NCBI RefSeq assembly: GCF_009649955.1
Contig: NZ_CP045875.1
Span: 124,001 to 188,000 of the forward strand
Source: Heliorestis convoluta
GTDB taxonomy: Bacteria; Bacillota; Desulfitobacteriia; Heliobacteriales; Heliobacteriaceae
Direction: 5' to 3'
DNA: 64,000 bases
A model generated the notes under the pieces. That model saw nothing but the letters and a program-made list of their open reading frames with translations. It did no database searches and was not told the DNA's origin. The first letter of the stretch is position 1; every line of letters starts with the position of its first letter. Below, one piece after another: positions 51,813 through 61,155 of the stretch. The translations under genes were made by a program, and so were the position numbers.

Positions 51813-53847
51813 TATCACCCTACTAACAGGTGCTTTTTTCTTTGTAATAACGCCAGCATGGGCAAATGGTCCAACAATGCTCGAAAAAATGCTTGCATGG
51901 GTAGTCGAGGCAGTGACGACACCACTTACATTAACTTGGTTTGGCTTCAAAACACTTGGTGATTTAGTGACAAATCCAGAATGGTTTCCAAGTGGTGTAA
52001 AAACAGTGGCTACGCCAGTTGTGACCACTCTTGCTGCATTGGCTACAGTAATCATTGCTTTATCTCTCGCAAACCAAGGACGCAAACTGGCAACATCAGC
52101 AACAAGTAACCCCCAAGAAAGAGCGACAATACAACAGGTGCTTCTTAATCACCTGTTAGCGATTGTTTTGCTTTTTCTTGGGGGTATTATTTTTGAAATC
52201 GTTCATGCTTTGGACCAATACCTTGTTGCTGTTTTTTTACAAAATGTAGGCTCAGATTCCATTAGCTATGCGGCTATGATGGGAGAAAACGCAGCAACGT
52301 TACAAGCGGAAAGCCCTCTTCTATATGCGTTAACCAATCTAGTACTAACTGTCTTTGGAATCATAATGAACTTCCTCTATTTTAATCGCGACTTAATGCT
52401 CTTTACCTTGTGGGTACTAGCTCCTCTAGCGGCCATCGGTTGGGCAGGAGAATCTCGACAAGGATTTATTGTTTGGCTTACAGAGCTATTAAGTTACGGT
52501 TTAATGAGTACGGGTCATGCAGCTGCTATCGCTATACTGGCGATGTACAGTAGCGCAAGCGGCTCTCCTTTCTGGCATGTTTTTATCGTGATTCCCTCTT
52601 TGCTTCTGATTACAGCATTTATGAGAACTTTTACAGTTGCCTTTTTGGAAGTGGCTGGTGTATTTCCTCGAAAAGGATTAGGAGCTGCAACAGGCCTTGC
52701 ATCGCTCATGGCAATTGGCGCAGGTGGACTAAGTGCCGTAGGTGCAATGGCAAGTGGTGGCTATGCTCGTTCTTACAGTCCCATAAGTCGATTTGGAATG
52801 GCTGGTACAAACACTTCTAGTTTCTCTCAAAATGGGAGTTCCTTAGATTCATCACGTGGGACTGAGTTTTCAGGAGCAGGAACAGGGGCTACTTTCGGAG
52901 GAAAAGTAGGTGGAATGGTTGGTGCAGGTGTAGGTTCCATCATAGGATTAGGTCTTGGTCCCATGGCAGGTGGGGTTGCAAGAACTTTCGGTGCTGCCGG
53001 TGCTCGTGTTGGCGGTGGTATCGGTGGAACTGTTGGTGCAACAGTTGGTGTAGCTAATCGTTTTCGTCAAAATGTATCGGGCAAAAGTTTAGAACTAGGT
53101 TCAAGTGATGGCTCACAAGGAACATTATTTCAAGATCCTAAGCCTACAACAGGAGAGGCTTTTAAGGATGCTCTTGGTCTTGATAGAAATGTAAGCGTTA
53201 CGCAGGCTACAACAAGGTTCCTTGGCACAGTGGCAGGCGCTGGTCTTGGTGGATTATCTAGCACAAGAGGGGCTGAATCGGGTGCCCAAATGGGTGGTCG
53301 ATTGGGTCAATGGACAGGAAGCGTTGCAGAAATTCCTGTTTCTAAGGCAATGGAAGTCGGTCAGAGAATTTTCTCGGGTAGTCAAAGTGGTGCTACACAA
53401 AACGATTCTTCCATGAGCGCGGTTCCAGATTTCAACACAAGAGCTGAAACGATAGGACAAGAGATCCAAGAGCTAAGGCAGTCTATGCCTTCACCGATAA
53501 ATCAAGATGAACTTTTTTCTAACAATATGGAAGCAAGGTTGCCTTCCTCTGTAACTTTTCATGGAGGCGGTAAAATTGAAAAGAAAAAGTATGAACCACC
53601 TACTCACAAAGTCGATAAGTCTAGATATATTCCTGCAAGCTCCCAATCAGTTACCTCTGTACCTCAAAAAACTGTGAACTCAAGCCATCAAAACCACCCA
53701 AAACCGCAACAAAGAACAGGACAGCAGAAACGACAAAACAACAAGGAGACAATCATAAAACAAGAAAGTAACTCCGGTGAAAGAGGAAGTGGCAACAGGC
53801 CTGTTCAGAATGCGCCCAATCTATTAGACGGATACCGTCATCGGTAG
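51805..53847 (+). CDS. TrbL/VirB6-like polytopic channel protein
   Basis: 680 residues. After a signal peptide (FFFVITPAWANGP) come at least six membrane helices to about residue 310, then a hydrophilic tail with glycine-zipper repeats (GGKVGGMVGAGVGSIIGLGL, GARVGGGIGGTVGATVG) and a Gln/Asn/Pro-rich C-terminus. This matches TrbL/VirB6 proteins that form the inner-membrane core of the DNA channel. The TTG start overlaps the virB4 stop by 8 bases, implying coupled translation. The long disordered tail is larger than in most relatives and may reach through the cell wall. Confidence 0.8.
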   Translation: MLSITLLTGAFFFVITPAWANGPTMLEKMLAWVVEAVTTPLTLTWFGFKTLGDLVTNPEWFPSGVKTVATPVVTTLAALATVIIALSLANQGRKLATSATSNPQERATIQQVLLNHLLAIVLLFLGGIIFEIVHALDQYLVAVFLQNVGSDSISYAAMMGENAATLQAESPLLYALTNLVLTVFGIIMNFLYFNRDLMLFTLWVLAPLAAIGWAGESRQGFIVWLTELLSYGLMSTGHAAAIAILAMYSSASGSPFWHVFIVIPSLLLITAFMRTFTVAFLEVAGVFPRKGLGAATGLASLMAIGAGGLSAVGAMASGGYARSYSPISRFGMAGTNTSSFSQNGSSLDSSRGTEFSGAGTGATFGGKVGGMVGAGVGSIIGLGLGPMAGGVARTFGAAGARVGGGIGGTVGATVGVANRFRQNVSGKSLELGSSDGSQGTLFQDPKPTTGEAFKDALGLDRNVSVTQATTRFLGTVAGAGLGGLSSTRGAESGAQMGGRLGQWTGSVAEIPVSKAMEVGQRIFSGSQSGATQNDSSMSAVPDFNTRAETIGQEIQELRQSMPSPINQDELFSNNMEARLPSSVTFHGGGKIEKKKYEPPTHKVDKSRYIPASSQSVTSVPQKTVNSSHQNHPKPQQRTGQQKRQNNKETIIKQESNSGERGSGNRPVQNAPNLLDGYRHR

Positions 53848-53858
53848 GTGGGAATACA

Positions 53859-55625
53859 GTGAAAGATGAACAACAAGCAGGTCAGGTTGCACAAGAACTA
53901 ATAAAATCAGGCTTATTAGTAGGAGGCAAAGTTGCGAATAAAGTAAGGATAGTCGCAACAAAAGCCCTATGGTTGGCTCTAAAAAAAGCATTATTGTGGC
54001 TGGTAGCTCTTCTTGGGTTACCAGCTATTTTAATGATGATGCTAATCTTTTTGCTTCTTGGTGTTTATGCTGTCGTTGCTTCAGGAGATTTAAATTACAG
54101 CAAGACTACACTTGGTGAAGATGATAAGGAAATCGCCAAACTTTACTTTGATGTGACAGACGAAATGAATAGGAATGCAGATAGGGATGGTTTCTTGAGA
54201 ACGAAGCCACCTATCTCACAAGGAAGTTTAGAAGAGTACTACTACCTTGACTGGGAAATCGTCTACTCTGCCGATCTTTACGAGATACAAATAAGCAATC
54301 AGGGATTCAATCAAAAAGCGTTACAAAAAGCAAAGGTGTTACGACCTTACTTTAGTTATGAAAAGTCTACAGTTGTTACTTGTTACCCCTGTGGAGATGA
54401 CGGAAGTACTTGCTGTGATATCGAAACGGTATATCTCCTAAAACGAGCAGATACCTATAAAGCTACATATACCCACTATTACGAACGAGTGAGCGAGACT
54501 GTCGGAGAGTACACGATCACCTATGATAAGCTGAATCGCATTGAAGAACTACCAGAGACGCGCTGGAAACGATTCGATGAAGCCTTGTCTTTATGGTACG
54601 GAGAAAGTGAGCAGGAGGCAAAAGAGGTCGCTAGAGAGCTAACTTTACAAGCTGCAGAAGGAGTTCGTATGCAGTCTCCTTGGCTAGATTGGCTTGCTAC
54701 GAAAGATCAATATGTACAAACAATTCGTGATACATGGATGGCAGAAATACCTCCTGTATATCTAGAGTGGTTTAAAGATGCGGCAATAAAGTACGCAAGC
54801 CATTTTAATGAACAGGGAGATCCCATAATAGATTGGGCCTTACTTGCTGCGATTGCAAAGATCGAAAGCAGTTTTAATCCTTTAGCAATAGGTTCACCTA
54901 ATTACACGGGGGAGCTCGCCCAAGGAATAATGCAATTTCTACCTTCGACGTGGAAGAAGTTTGGCGTAGACGCTGATGGTGACAGTGTAGCCAATCCTTT
55001 TAGTCCAAAAGATTCAATTTATGCTGCGTCCAATTACTTAAATTACGAGTTAGGGGGTGATGATGAAACTTCTTTGAGAAAAGCTCTTTTTGCCTACAAT
55101 CGTTCTAATCAATATGTCGATAAAGTTTTACAGATAGCAAATTCACTACGATGGCAAGAGAAGTTTGGCCATGGAAAATACACACATCCCGTAAAGGGAT
55201 GCTGGGTCGTTAGTAGTGGTTATGGGGAAACCAGATCAACGGGTAGTCATAGTGGTACAGATTTTGCAGGTGAAACAGGTACACCAATTGTGGCTGCAGT
55301 AGGTGGTGAAGTCATTCATACAGAAAGCGGCCATAGAAACTACGGAAGTATTAATCAAAATGTCTATGGTAACGTCGTTTGGGTTCGTGGGCATGACGGG
55401 AATATCTGGATCTATGCTCATTTAGACAGTCCAGGTCCAGTAGTTTCTGTGGGGATGAACGTAGCCATGGGACAAGTGATTGGTTATCTAGGTAATACAG
55501 GCTACTCTACAGGACCTCATTTGCATTTAGAAGTTCGCAATGGCACGGGTGTAGGTTTAAAAGATCCTGAGCAGCTTTTATTTGGTCATAGAGCGTATCG
55601 AGGCATGAAGGGATGTAATTCATAA
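53859..55625 (+). CDS. Bifunctional cell-wall hydrolase: SLT lysozyme-like plus M23 peptidase
   Basis: 588 residues, GTG start. One membrane helix near residues 40-70, a spacer with a CxxC-type cysteine pair (TCYPCGD), a lytic transglycosylase domain (LLAAIAKIESSFNPLAIGSP with catalytic Glu, ELAQGIMQFLPSTWKKFG) and a C-terminal M23 metallopeptidase (HSGTDFAG and HLHLEVRN zinc ligands). In Gram-positive conjugation this VirB1-like hydrolase opens peptidoglycan for the channel. Two hydrolytic activities in one protein are usual in such elements. Confidence 0.92.
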   Translation: MKDEQQAGQVAQELIKSGLLVGGKVANKVRIVATKALWLALKKALLWLVALLGLPAILMMMLIFLLLGVYAVVASGDLNYSKTTLGEDDKEIAKLYFDVTDEMNRNADRDGFLRTKPPISQGSLEEYYYLDWEIVYSADLYEIQISNQGFNQKALQKAKVLRPYFSYEKSTVVTCYPCGDDGSTCCDIETVYLLKRADTYKATYTHYYERVSETVGEYTITYDKLNRIEELPETRWKRFDEALSLWYGESEQEAKEVARELTLQAAEGVRMQSPWLDWLATKDQYVQTIRDTWMAEIPPVYLEWFKDAAIKYASHFNEQGDPIIDWALLAAIAKIESSFNPLAIGSPNYTGELAQGIMQFLPSTWKKFGVDADGDSVANPFSPKDSIYAASNYLNYELGGDDETSLRKALFAYNRSNQYVDKVLQIANSLRWQEKFGHGKYTHPVKGCWVVSSGYGETRSTGSHSGTDFAGETGTPIVAAVGGEVIHTESGHRNYGSINQNVYGNVVWVRGHDGNIWIYAHLDSPGPVVSVGMNVAMGQVIGYLGNTGYSTGPHLHLEVRNGTGVGLKDPEQLLFGHRAYRGMKGCNS

Positions 55626-55637
55626 CGATGAAAGGGG

Positions 55638-56069
55638 GTGAACGTTGTTCGGCATATCGGTTTTCTAAGACTCTTTTTATTTTTATTTTTATTTCAGTGC
55701 CTGCTTTTGCCAGCAAATGCTGAAACAAATGAAGTACAGACAAAGGTGGTAGATAACGTAACAACAACAGAGCAGATGTTACAAAAGGCTTCAGGCGGTC
55801 AATATAGACCTGTTAGCTTAGAAGAAGCTTTTAATGAGTTTTCGGATAAAGGTGGTACTTTAATCACTGGAATTACAGGCGTTACAGGAATCATTGCTGT
55901 ACTCGGGATACTTGGAGGTACTATATTAGCGGTCGTAGGAATGTTATTCGGTATCGATAAAGTAAAAGGCGCCGGAATCGGTGCTATTTTTATGGGCTTT
56001 TTGGCTTTGTTTTTAGCAGGCAGTTTATGGTATTGGGTTGGAGCTACAATGAGCGTTATTCCGAACTAA
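55638..56069 (+). CDS. Small exported membrane protein of the transfer operon
   Basis: A signal peptide rich in Leu and Phe (RLFLFLFLFQCLLLPANAE), a short polar region (about residues 35-75) and two helices (GVTGIIAVLGILGGTILAVV and IGAIFMGFLALFLAGSLWYW). The layout is like VirB2-type proteins, so it may be a second pilin-like or channel subunit. The GTG at 55638 lies at the end of the AAAGGGGGTG site, so the true start may be an ATC further in (55653). It precedes the Flp-like pilin by 27 bp. Confidence 0.6.
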   Translation: MNVVRHIGFLRLFLFLFLFQCLLLPANAETNEVQTKVVDNVTTTEQMLQKASGGQYRPVSLEEAFNEFSDKGGTLITGITGVTGIIAVLGILGGTILAVVGMLFGIDKVKGAGIGAIFMGFLALFLAGSLWYWVGATMSVIPN

Positions 56070-56096
56070 ACTTACATAATGGAGGATTTATTTTTA

Positions 56097-56297
56097 ATGA
56101 GTAATTTAAAAGCATGGTTCAAAGACAAAGTTGGAGGACCTTCGATTGAGACAGTTGCTATTATCGTATTTGTTGTTTTAGTGCTATTCGGTGGCTTGCG
56201 GTTTTTAGGTTCTACTTTGAGTGATACATTGCAGGGGACAGCAGAAGCGATTCAGGAGCATGCTGAGTCGGGACTTAGCGTAGGTTCAGACCTATAA
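56097..56297 (+). CDS. Flp-like type IVb pilin
   Basis: 66 residues: a short basic leader (SNLKAWFKDKVG) with a prepilin cleavage site G|GPSIE, giving Glu at mature position +5, then a single hydrophobic helix TVAIIVFVVLVLFGGLRFLG and a short polar tail. Size and design match Flp pilins, the major subunit of Tad pili. GGAGG lies 10 bases before the ATG at 56097; the ATG at 56079 is part of that site. A terminator follows, which would give excess pilin mRNA over the assembly genes. Confidence 0.75.
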   Translation: MSNLKAWFKDKVGGPSIETVAIIVFVVLVLFGGLRFLGSTLSDTLQGTAEAIQEHAESGLSVGSDL

Positions 56298-56347
56298 AGT
56301 GGATGCAGTCAAAATTAGTTTCAGTGTAGTTTCATAAGAATAAAGAG

Positions 56348-56393
56348 AAAAGGCCGTTTCGAGGTACCTATAACTCGAAACGGCCTTTTATTT
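56348..56393 (+). terminator. Terminator or attenuator between pilin and Tad assembly genes
   Basis: AAAAGGCCGTTTCGAG (56348-56363) pairs perfectly with CTCGAAACGGCCTTTT (56374-56389), then ATTTC. Strong and inside the operon, it suits high pilin expression with partial read-through. Confidence 0.9.
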
Positions 56394-56420
56394 CTAATAA
56401 AGAAAGGTAGGGAGCGGTAT

Positions 56421-57122
56421 TTGCAAAAACAAAAGGTCGTAAGGATAGTTCTTGCCACTGTGGTAGCTTTTGTAAGTTGGTATTTTGCTCTGACAGCAGA
56501 AGGTTTTAAAGACGTTGAAATTCGGCATTCTGTTGTCGTTGCAGTGAAACCTGTTCAGGCAGGAGCGGTGATCAATAATTCAATGGTTACAGTCATAGAT
56601 ATTCCTCAAAGTTTACGGGTAACCGATTCAGTGAAAAGTTTAGATCAGGTTGTTGGAAAGGTTAGTACAATCCCTATGGCTGCTAATGAAGTCGTAAGAG
56701 AATCACGACTAGAATCAGGACCCATCGTTTCATCAGAATACAGGATTATGCGACTTGGTGTTTCCATGATCACTTCAGGTACGACCATTAAGCCGGGAGA
56801 TGAAGTAGACATCTTAGCCGTTTCTGATAACGAAACAGAAGTTATTCTGCCTGGTGCAAAAATTCGATTCGTTTATGACAAAGATGGCAAGACACTTTAT
56901 AACCTTGATGGTACCAAAAGTAAGGAAGCAGCCACTATACCTTCGTTCATCGAAATCTATGTACCGAATGTTTACACTGCCTTGAAAATTCGTCAGGCGA
57001 TTAAAAATGGTTGGGATTTAAGCGTAGTTGGATATGGCATTTCAGCAATTGTCAATGATGAAAGAGAAGAGAATGAACAAGTCATGGATGCAGAAACAGA
57101 AATTGTCGAAAATCTAATTTAG
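56421..57122 (+). CDS. cpaB: Tad pilus protein CpaB/RcpC-like (SAF domain)
   Basis: 233 residues, TTG start after AGGTAGGGAG. One N-terminal helix (IVLATVVAFVSWYFALTAEG) anchors an extracytoplasmic SAF domain (VAVKPVQAGAVINNSMVTVI, VVGKVSTIPMAANEVVRESR) followed by a beta-rich domain (GTTIKPGDEVDILAVSDN). CpaB/RcpC contributes to Tad assembly. It opens the run cpaB-tadZ-tadA-tadB-tadC-prepilin peptidase, the normal Tad order. Confidence 0.8.
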   Translation: MQKQKVVRIVLATVVAFVSWYFALTAEGFKDVEIRHSVVVAVKPVQAGAVINNSMVTVIDIPQSLRVTDSVKSLDQVVGKVSTIPMAANEVVRESRLESGPIVSSEYRIMRLGVSMITSGTTIKPGDEVDILAVSDNETEVILPGAKIRFVYDKDGKTLYNLDGTKSKEAATIPSFIEIYVPNVYTALKIRQAIKNGWDLSVVGYGISAIVNDEREENEQVMDAETEIVENLI

Positions 57123-57133
57123 AAGGAGAGGCC

Positions 57134-58225
57134 ATGACCAATAAGATTGGATTAGCCATACCTTGGCTTGAAGAGTTTTCTCTAGTTTTTAAAGAAGCAC
57201 ACTTAGATTGGACAGCAGGAAGTCAGGATTCCTTAAGAAAGATCTTGTCTAGTGAAAAGAAAGATGATTGTGATATTTTATTGCTTTCAAGCAAGCTTCC
57301 AGGGATTTTGGGTGCTGATGAACTGTTTGAGTGGGCAATGCAAATTAACTGCGTGAAAAGAGTAGCCTTATTGGAGAGCGACGAAGATGAGCTTGCAAGC
57401 AAACTACATAAAACCGGGTGGGAAGTACTACAGAACGGCATCACACCAATAGAGAAAGTAACTTCTTTGCTCGGCTTACATTTCAAAGAATGCATAGGAA
57501 ACATTGTGAGTGTATTTACTCCTGCTGGTTCTCATACAGCAGTTATTTCGATGGAGCTGGCTTATCAACTGAATCGAAGAGGAAACCGAACGTTATTGGT
57601 GGATAGTGGTAGCGGTGCGGAAATATCCAGGCGCTTAAAATGGAGCGAAGGCAAAGGATTGGCTTATCTTATATCTGCCTATGAGGGGCAAGGAACCATT
57701 ACAGAACAAGATATTGAGCAATCTTTAATCAATTGGTCTGGGGGCGTACTCATTCCGGGGTACAGTAGTTTGAATGACTTTAATCGACTTACAGAAGATT
57801 TTGCTATCAAGTTCTTTAAAAAAGCTCAAGAAATGTTTTCGTCGATTGTGGTGGATACTTCGACAATAGCTCTCTTGCCGTTTACCTTTTCAGCACTTTG
57901 CTCATCTACTCATATTATTACACCTTATAGAGCGAAGTGGGTTTATGAAATCAACAATGAACAAGTAAAAGAGTTGAATCAGGTGAAGAAAGATATTGAG
58001 GAAAAAGTAATTCCTGTAGCTGTAAATATGGAAGCACTTTCGGCAAAGAGCGAAAGAGTTGTATTCGATATGGCCAGGTCAGATGAGCCGATAGAAAAGT
58101 GGACAGGATTTGGAGAGCCATTACTTAAAAGAATTACGGTTCAAGAAGGAGGTGCTAGTTTTGGCGCTGGTATCACTGAAGGAAAAAGTAAGCGTGGGTT
58201 ATTCTCAGTATTTAGATCTTTCTAG
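57134..58225 (+). CDS. TadZ/CpaE-like protein with altered Walker A
   Basis: 363 residues in the position of TadZ/CpaE, the MinD/ParA-type protein that places the Tad machine. An N-terminal receiver-like domain (CDILLLSSKLPGILGADELF) is followed by a ParA-like fold (VSVFTPAGSHTAVISMELAY, GNRTLLVDSGSG). The deviant Walker A KGGxGK(T/S) is replaced by PAGSHTAV, with both lysines lost, so nucleotide hydrolysis is doubtful and a structural role likely. AGGAGAGG precedes the ATG. The tadA gene overlaps its end. Confidence 0.75.
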   Translation: MTNKIGLAIPWLEEFSLVFKEAHLDWTAGSQDSLRKILSSEKKDDCDILLLSSKLPGILGADELFEWAMQINCVKRVALLESDEDELASKLHKTGWEVLQNGITPIEKVTSLLGLHFKECIGNIVSVFTPAGSHTAVISMELAYQLNRRGNRTLLVDSGSGAEISRRLKWSEGKGLAYLISAYEGQGTITEQDIEQSLINWSGGVLIPGYSSLNDFNRLTEDFAIKFFKKAQEMFSSIVVDTSTIALLPFTFSALCSSTHIITPYRAKWVYEINNEQVKELNQVKKDIEEKVIPVAVNMEALSAKSERVVFDMARSDEPIEKWTGFGEPLLKRITVQEGGASFGAGITEGKSKRGLFSVFRSF

Positions 58226-59474
58226 CTGGGGTCATCAGAGAGAAGAAATTGTCTCTCAAGTAGTAGCACGAGTTTCATCAGAACATAGTCGTATGTTCAA
58301 AGACATTTTTGCTGGAAATATTGAACCCAAAGCTGCTCTTCCCTTTGTTGAAAAAGCAATAAAAGACTTGTCAGTAAAAACCAACTTGCCTTTTTCGTAC
58401 GAAGTTATTCAGGCAGATGCCTATAAGCGTCTTTTTGGTTATGGTCCTGTCCATGATCTTCTTGAAGAAGTTAGTGTTACGGATATTTTTCTGAACAAGC
58501 CCAACGAGATAATAAAGCGTGTCCGCGGTCGAGATGATATTAAGACCAACATTACTTTTTCACCGAAAGAATATGAGAACTTTATACGGTCTGTTGTTAC
58601 CAGACTAGGTGGTAAAATTGATCCAGTTAACAACCTTCAAGACTTAAAAGATGGAGTCAATCGACTTCGCATTAGTGTAGGGTGGACTCCCTTAGCAGAA
58701 TATCCTTGGATGAGCATTCGTAAACACCCTGAAGAACACTTTAGCTTGAAGCAGTTAGAAGAATCAGCTATGTTTCCTGAAAAACTAGGTGAGATGCTTC
58801 GCATGTTTTTTAGCAATCCATTCAATATCCTTATTTCAGGGCCAACAGGATCAGGGAAAACAACGCTTTTTACAGCAGGCGTGAATGAATGCGTTCCCAA
58901 AAGTGAGCGAGTTATGATCTGCGAATCAGAACGAGAAGCAGGGATTAATAGAGAAAACTGCTTACAGCTACAAGAAAAACGTATTGTTGATGAAAACGGA
59001 AAGCCCTTACAGGGGCATACTGAAATCAGTGACTTAATTCGAACTGGAATGCGTTCTGCCGTAAAACGTATCTATTTAGGTGAGATGCGAGGAAAAGAAG
59101 CTTTAAGTCTTATTCGCGCTTTCGGGAGCGGTCACGATGGTGGAGCTGCTACGTTACATGCTCGGAACATTCAATCAGCTTTACACCAGGCGGCATTTAT
59201 GTCGTTGTATGCTCAAACGCCACTTACATATGATCAGATTCTATTAATGATTGTAGATACCGTAGATATAGCCATACATCTTGAAAATTTCAGAGTTATT
59301 GAAGTTGCTGAAATCGCAGGGCTTAAAGACCATGAGGTGTTGATTAACTATCTCTATAAGTTTGATATTAATGAAAAGACTGGTGAACCAATTCATCACT
59401 ATTTCGAACCTTCTTCGGAATTCGCTAGAAAGCTACGATTGAGGAAGTTTGTACGCAAAGGGGGAGAAGGGTGA
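58161..59474 (+). CDS. cpaF: Tad pilus assembly ATPase TadA/CpaF
   Basis: Secretion ATPase of the VirB11/GspE superfamily, 437 residues. N-terminal domain to about residue 170, then Walker A ISGPTGSGKTTLFTAG near 226, Asp box RVMICESERE, Walker B GMRSAVKRIYLGEMRGKEAL and the His box GHDGGAATLHARN. It powers pilus extension and retraction in Tad systems; in this setting it might also serve as the VirB11-like motor, which is otherwise missing. The TTG at 58161 follows AAGGAGGTG by 7 bases and overlaps tadZ by 65 bases; the ATG at 58110 lacks a site. Confidence 0.93.
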   Translation: MALVSLKEKVSVGYSQYLDLSSWGHQREEIVSQVVARVSSEHSRMFKDIFAGNIEPKAALPFVEKAIKDLSVKTNLPFSYEVIQADAYKRLFGYGPVHDLLEEVSVTDIFLNKPNEIIKRVRGRDDIKTNITFSPKEYENFIRSVVTRLGGKIDPVNNLQDLKDGVNRLRISVGWTPLAEYPWMSIRKHPEEHFSLKQLEESAMFPEKLGEMLRMFFSNPFNILISGPTGSGKTTLFTAGVNECVPKSERVMICESEREAGINRENCLQLQEKRIVDENGKPLQGHTEISDLIRTGMRSAVKRIYLGEMRGKEALSLIRAFGSGHDGGAATLHARNIQSALHQAAFMSLYAQTPLTYDQILLMIVDTVDIAIHLENFRVIEVAEIAGLKDHEVLINYLYKFDINEKTGEPIHHYFEPSSEFARKLRLRKFVRKGGEG

Positions 59475-60364
59475 GTGTTTATTTAACAGCTTATCTTGCT
59501 TCTTTTTCTACGGCTTACTTAATTTGGATATTTCTAGAGAAGCCAAGCACTGTATGGGTTCCGAAGGTAAAAGAGACCTCTAAGGTAATAAAGAGCTACG
59601 AAAACCTAGAGTTATTGTTAAAAAAGTCTCTTATATTGCGTTTCAATGGCCATCCGATTCCCGGATGGGCTTTTTTAGTTTTATGTTTTTTTATAGGTAC
59701 CATGGTAGGATGGCAATTTAAAGTTTGGCTTAATAACCCCATGGCAGGCGTTTTATTGGCAGGGCTTAGTGGATACATGGTTTTTCATGTTCTGAAAATA
59801 GAGTTGCGATGGAATAGAGAGCGTGTTGTGACTAGACTTCCAAGGCTTTTCTTAACACTTTTAAATCATCATCAAGCAACAGGCAATCCTGTACAATCGA
59901 TGGCTGAAGTTTCAGATTACATGGATGAGCCATTAAGAAGCCTCACAGCAAATATCGCTGGTATGATTCAGTCTGGTGTAAGTGTAAAAGAAGCGGTTCG
60001 GCTGACACAAGAAAGAGTTGAGAACAGGCTTTTCATAGAGTTTCTAAAAGACTATGGACACATTGTAGAGTTCGGTGGTGATATGGCTTCTTGTATTAAA
60101 GCTTATGTAGAAGAAGCAATTGCTCAAAGTAACCGAGCAGAAAGCTATAAGACCGAAATGAGTGCCAACATAATGCTAGGATGGATTTTCCTTGGCATTA
60201 CAATTGGTATGTTCTTTTACATGACCTCAACAAACCCTGAAATGATGAATTTACTAAGAACATCAAACCTGGGTAAATGGGCTGTTGTTGCTATTATCAT
60301 CGTTTCAACATTTTCCATGTATATGACCTATCGATATGCACGATGGGAAGGTGAAGCTCAATAA
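59471..60364 (+). CDS. tadB: Tad pilus inner-membrane platform protein TadB
   Basis: 297 residues of the type II secretion F-domain kind: two N-terminal helices (about 65-110), a cytoplasmic helical domain (VVTRLPRLFLTLLNHHQATG, MIQSGVSVKEAVRLTQERVE), and two C-terminal helices (IMLGWIFLGITIGMFFYMTS, WAVVAIIIVSTFSMYMTY). The GTG start overlaps the cpaF stop by 4 bases (GTGA). Works with TadC as the rotor-like platform for pilin insertion. Confidence 0.85.
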   Translation: MSVYLTAYLASFSTAYLIWIFLEKPSTVWVPKVKETSKVIKSYENLELLLKKSLILRFNGHPIPGWAFLVLCFFIGTMVGWQFKVWLNNPMAGVLLAGLSGYMVFHVLKIELRWNRERVVTRLPRLFLTLLNHHQATGNPVQSMAEVSDYMDEPLRSLTANIAGMIQSGVSVKEAVRLTQERVENRLFIEFLKDYGHIVEFGGDMASCIKAYVEEAIAQSNRAESYKTEMSANIMLGWIFLGITIGMFFYMTSTNPEMMNLLRTSNLGKWAVVAIIIVSTFSMYMTYRYARWEGEAQ

Positions 60365-61155
60365 TGAAGGAATTATTGCAACCCCTATCGGTCGGAATGT
60401 TTTCTATCTCAATGGGATACCTTGCCTATATGCTAGCTGAAAGAAATCCGTTGAAACAAAGAACTAACAAGAAGAGAAAGGTTGGTTACCGAAAAAGGTT
60501 AGAATTTAAGCTACAACAATCAGGCGTTTCGTGGTCAGTTAAGGACTTTCTAGTCTATCAGCTTGGAGCAGCTTTTTTATCAATCCTCAGTTTTTTTATT
60601 TTAGAAGGTCTATTAGGAATTGCTGTAGCGGCTCTTGGTACAATGTTTCCTTTTATTTATCTTCAGGGAGAACGGAAAAAACGCGTCGCAGAAATTAGGC
60701 CCCATATACCAACAATGCTACGAAGAGTTCAGCGTGGTGTTGAACAAGGTTTGGGTTGGCGTGAGATATTACTTTCTCTTCCTGATTCAGTTCCAGAAGG
60801 TGCTTTGCGAGATGAACTAACAATGCTTGCTTCTACTTATATTGCAACACCTGTACTGAAAGATCGGCTAGAAGAGTTTGCCCGAAGAATTAATATGAGC
60901 GAGATTGACAGCTTTGCGTTAACACTTGGTCAAAGTGAATCAACAGGTCGAGTTGTTTTAATGCTTCAAAAGCTTGAGGAACTGATCAATCGAGAGATGG
61001 AGCATGAAGAGACAAGGAAGATGAAGAAAAAAGCAGAGGTAGCACCTGTTTTTCCGACGATAATGGTGCTAAATATCGTCATATTAATAGGTATGCCATT
61101 GTTATTAGCTTTCATGGGCGTGGGTACTGTTTTTAGTGGAGACGTTATGCCGTGA
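60364..61155 (+). CDS. tadC: Tad pilus inner-membrane platform protein TadC
   Basis: 263 residues, the partner of TadB with the same F-domain plan: N-terminal helices near 60-95, a central region (RPHIPTMLRRVQRGVEQGLG, LTLGQSESTGRVVLMLQKLE) and a final hydrophobic helix (PTIMVLNIVILIGMPLLLAF). Start and stop codons overlap neighbours by 1 and 4 bases, so the tadBC-peptidase genes are translationally coupled. Confidence 0.85.
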   Translation: MKELLQPLSVGMFSISMGYLAYMLAERNPLKQRTNKKRKVGYRKRLEFKLQQSGVSWSVKDFLVYQLGAAFLSILSFFILEGLLGIAVAALGTMFPFIYLQGERKKRVAEIRPHIPTMLRRVQRGVEQGLGWREILLSLPDSVPEGALRDELTMLASTYIATPVLKDRLEEFARRINMSEIDSFALTLGQSESTGRVVLMLQKLEELINREMEHEETRKMKKKAEVAPVFPTIMVLNIVILIGMPLLLAFMGVGTVFSGDVMP

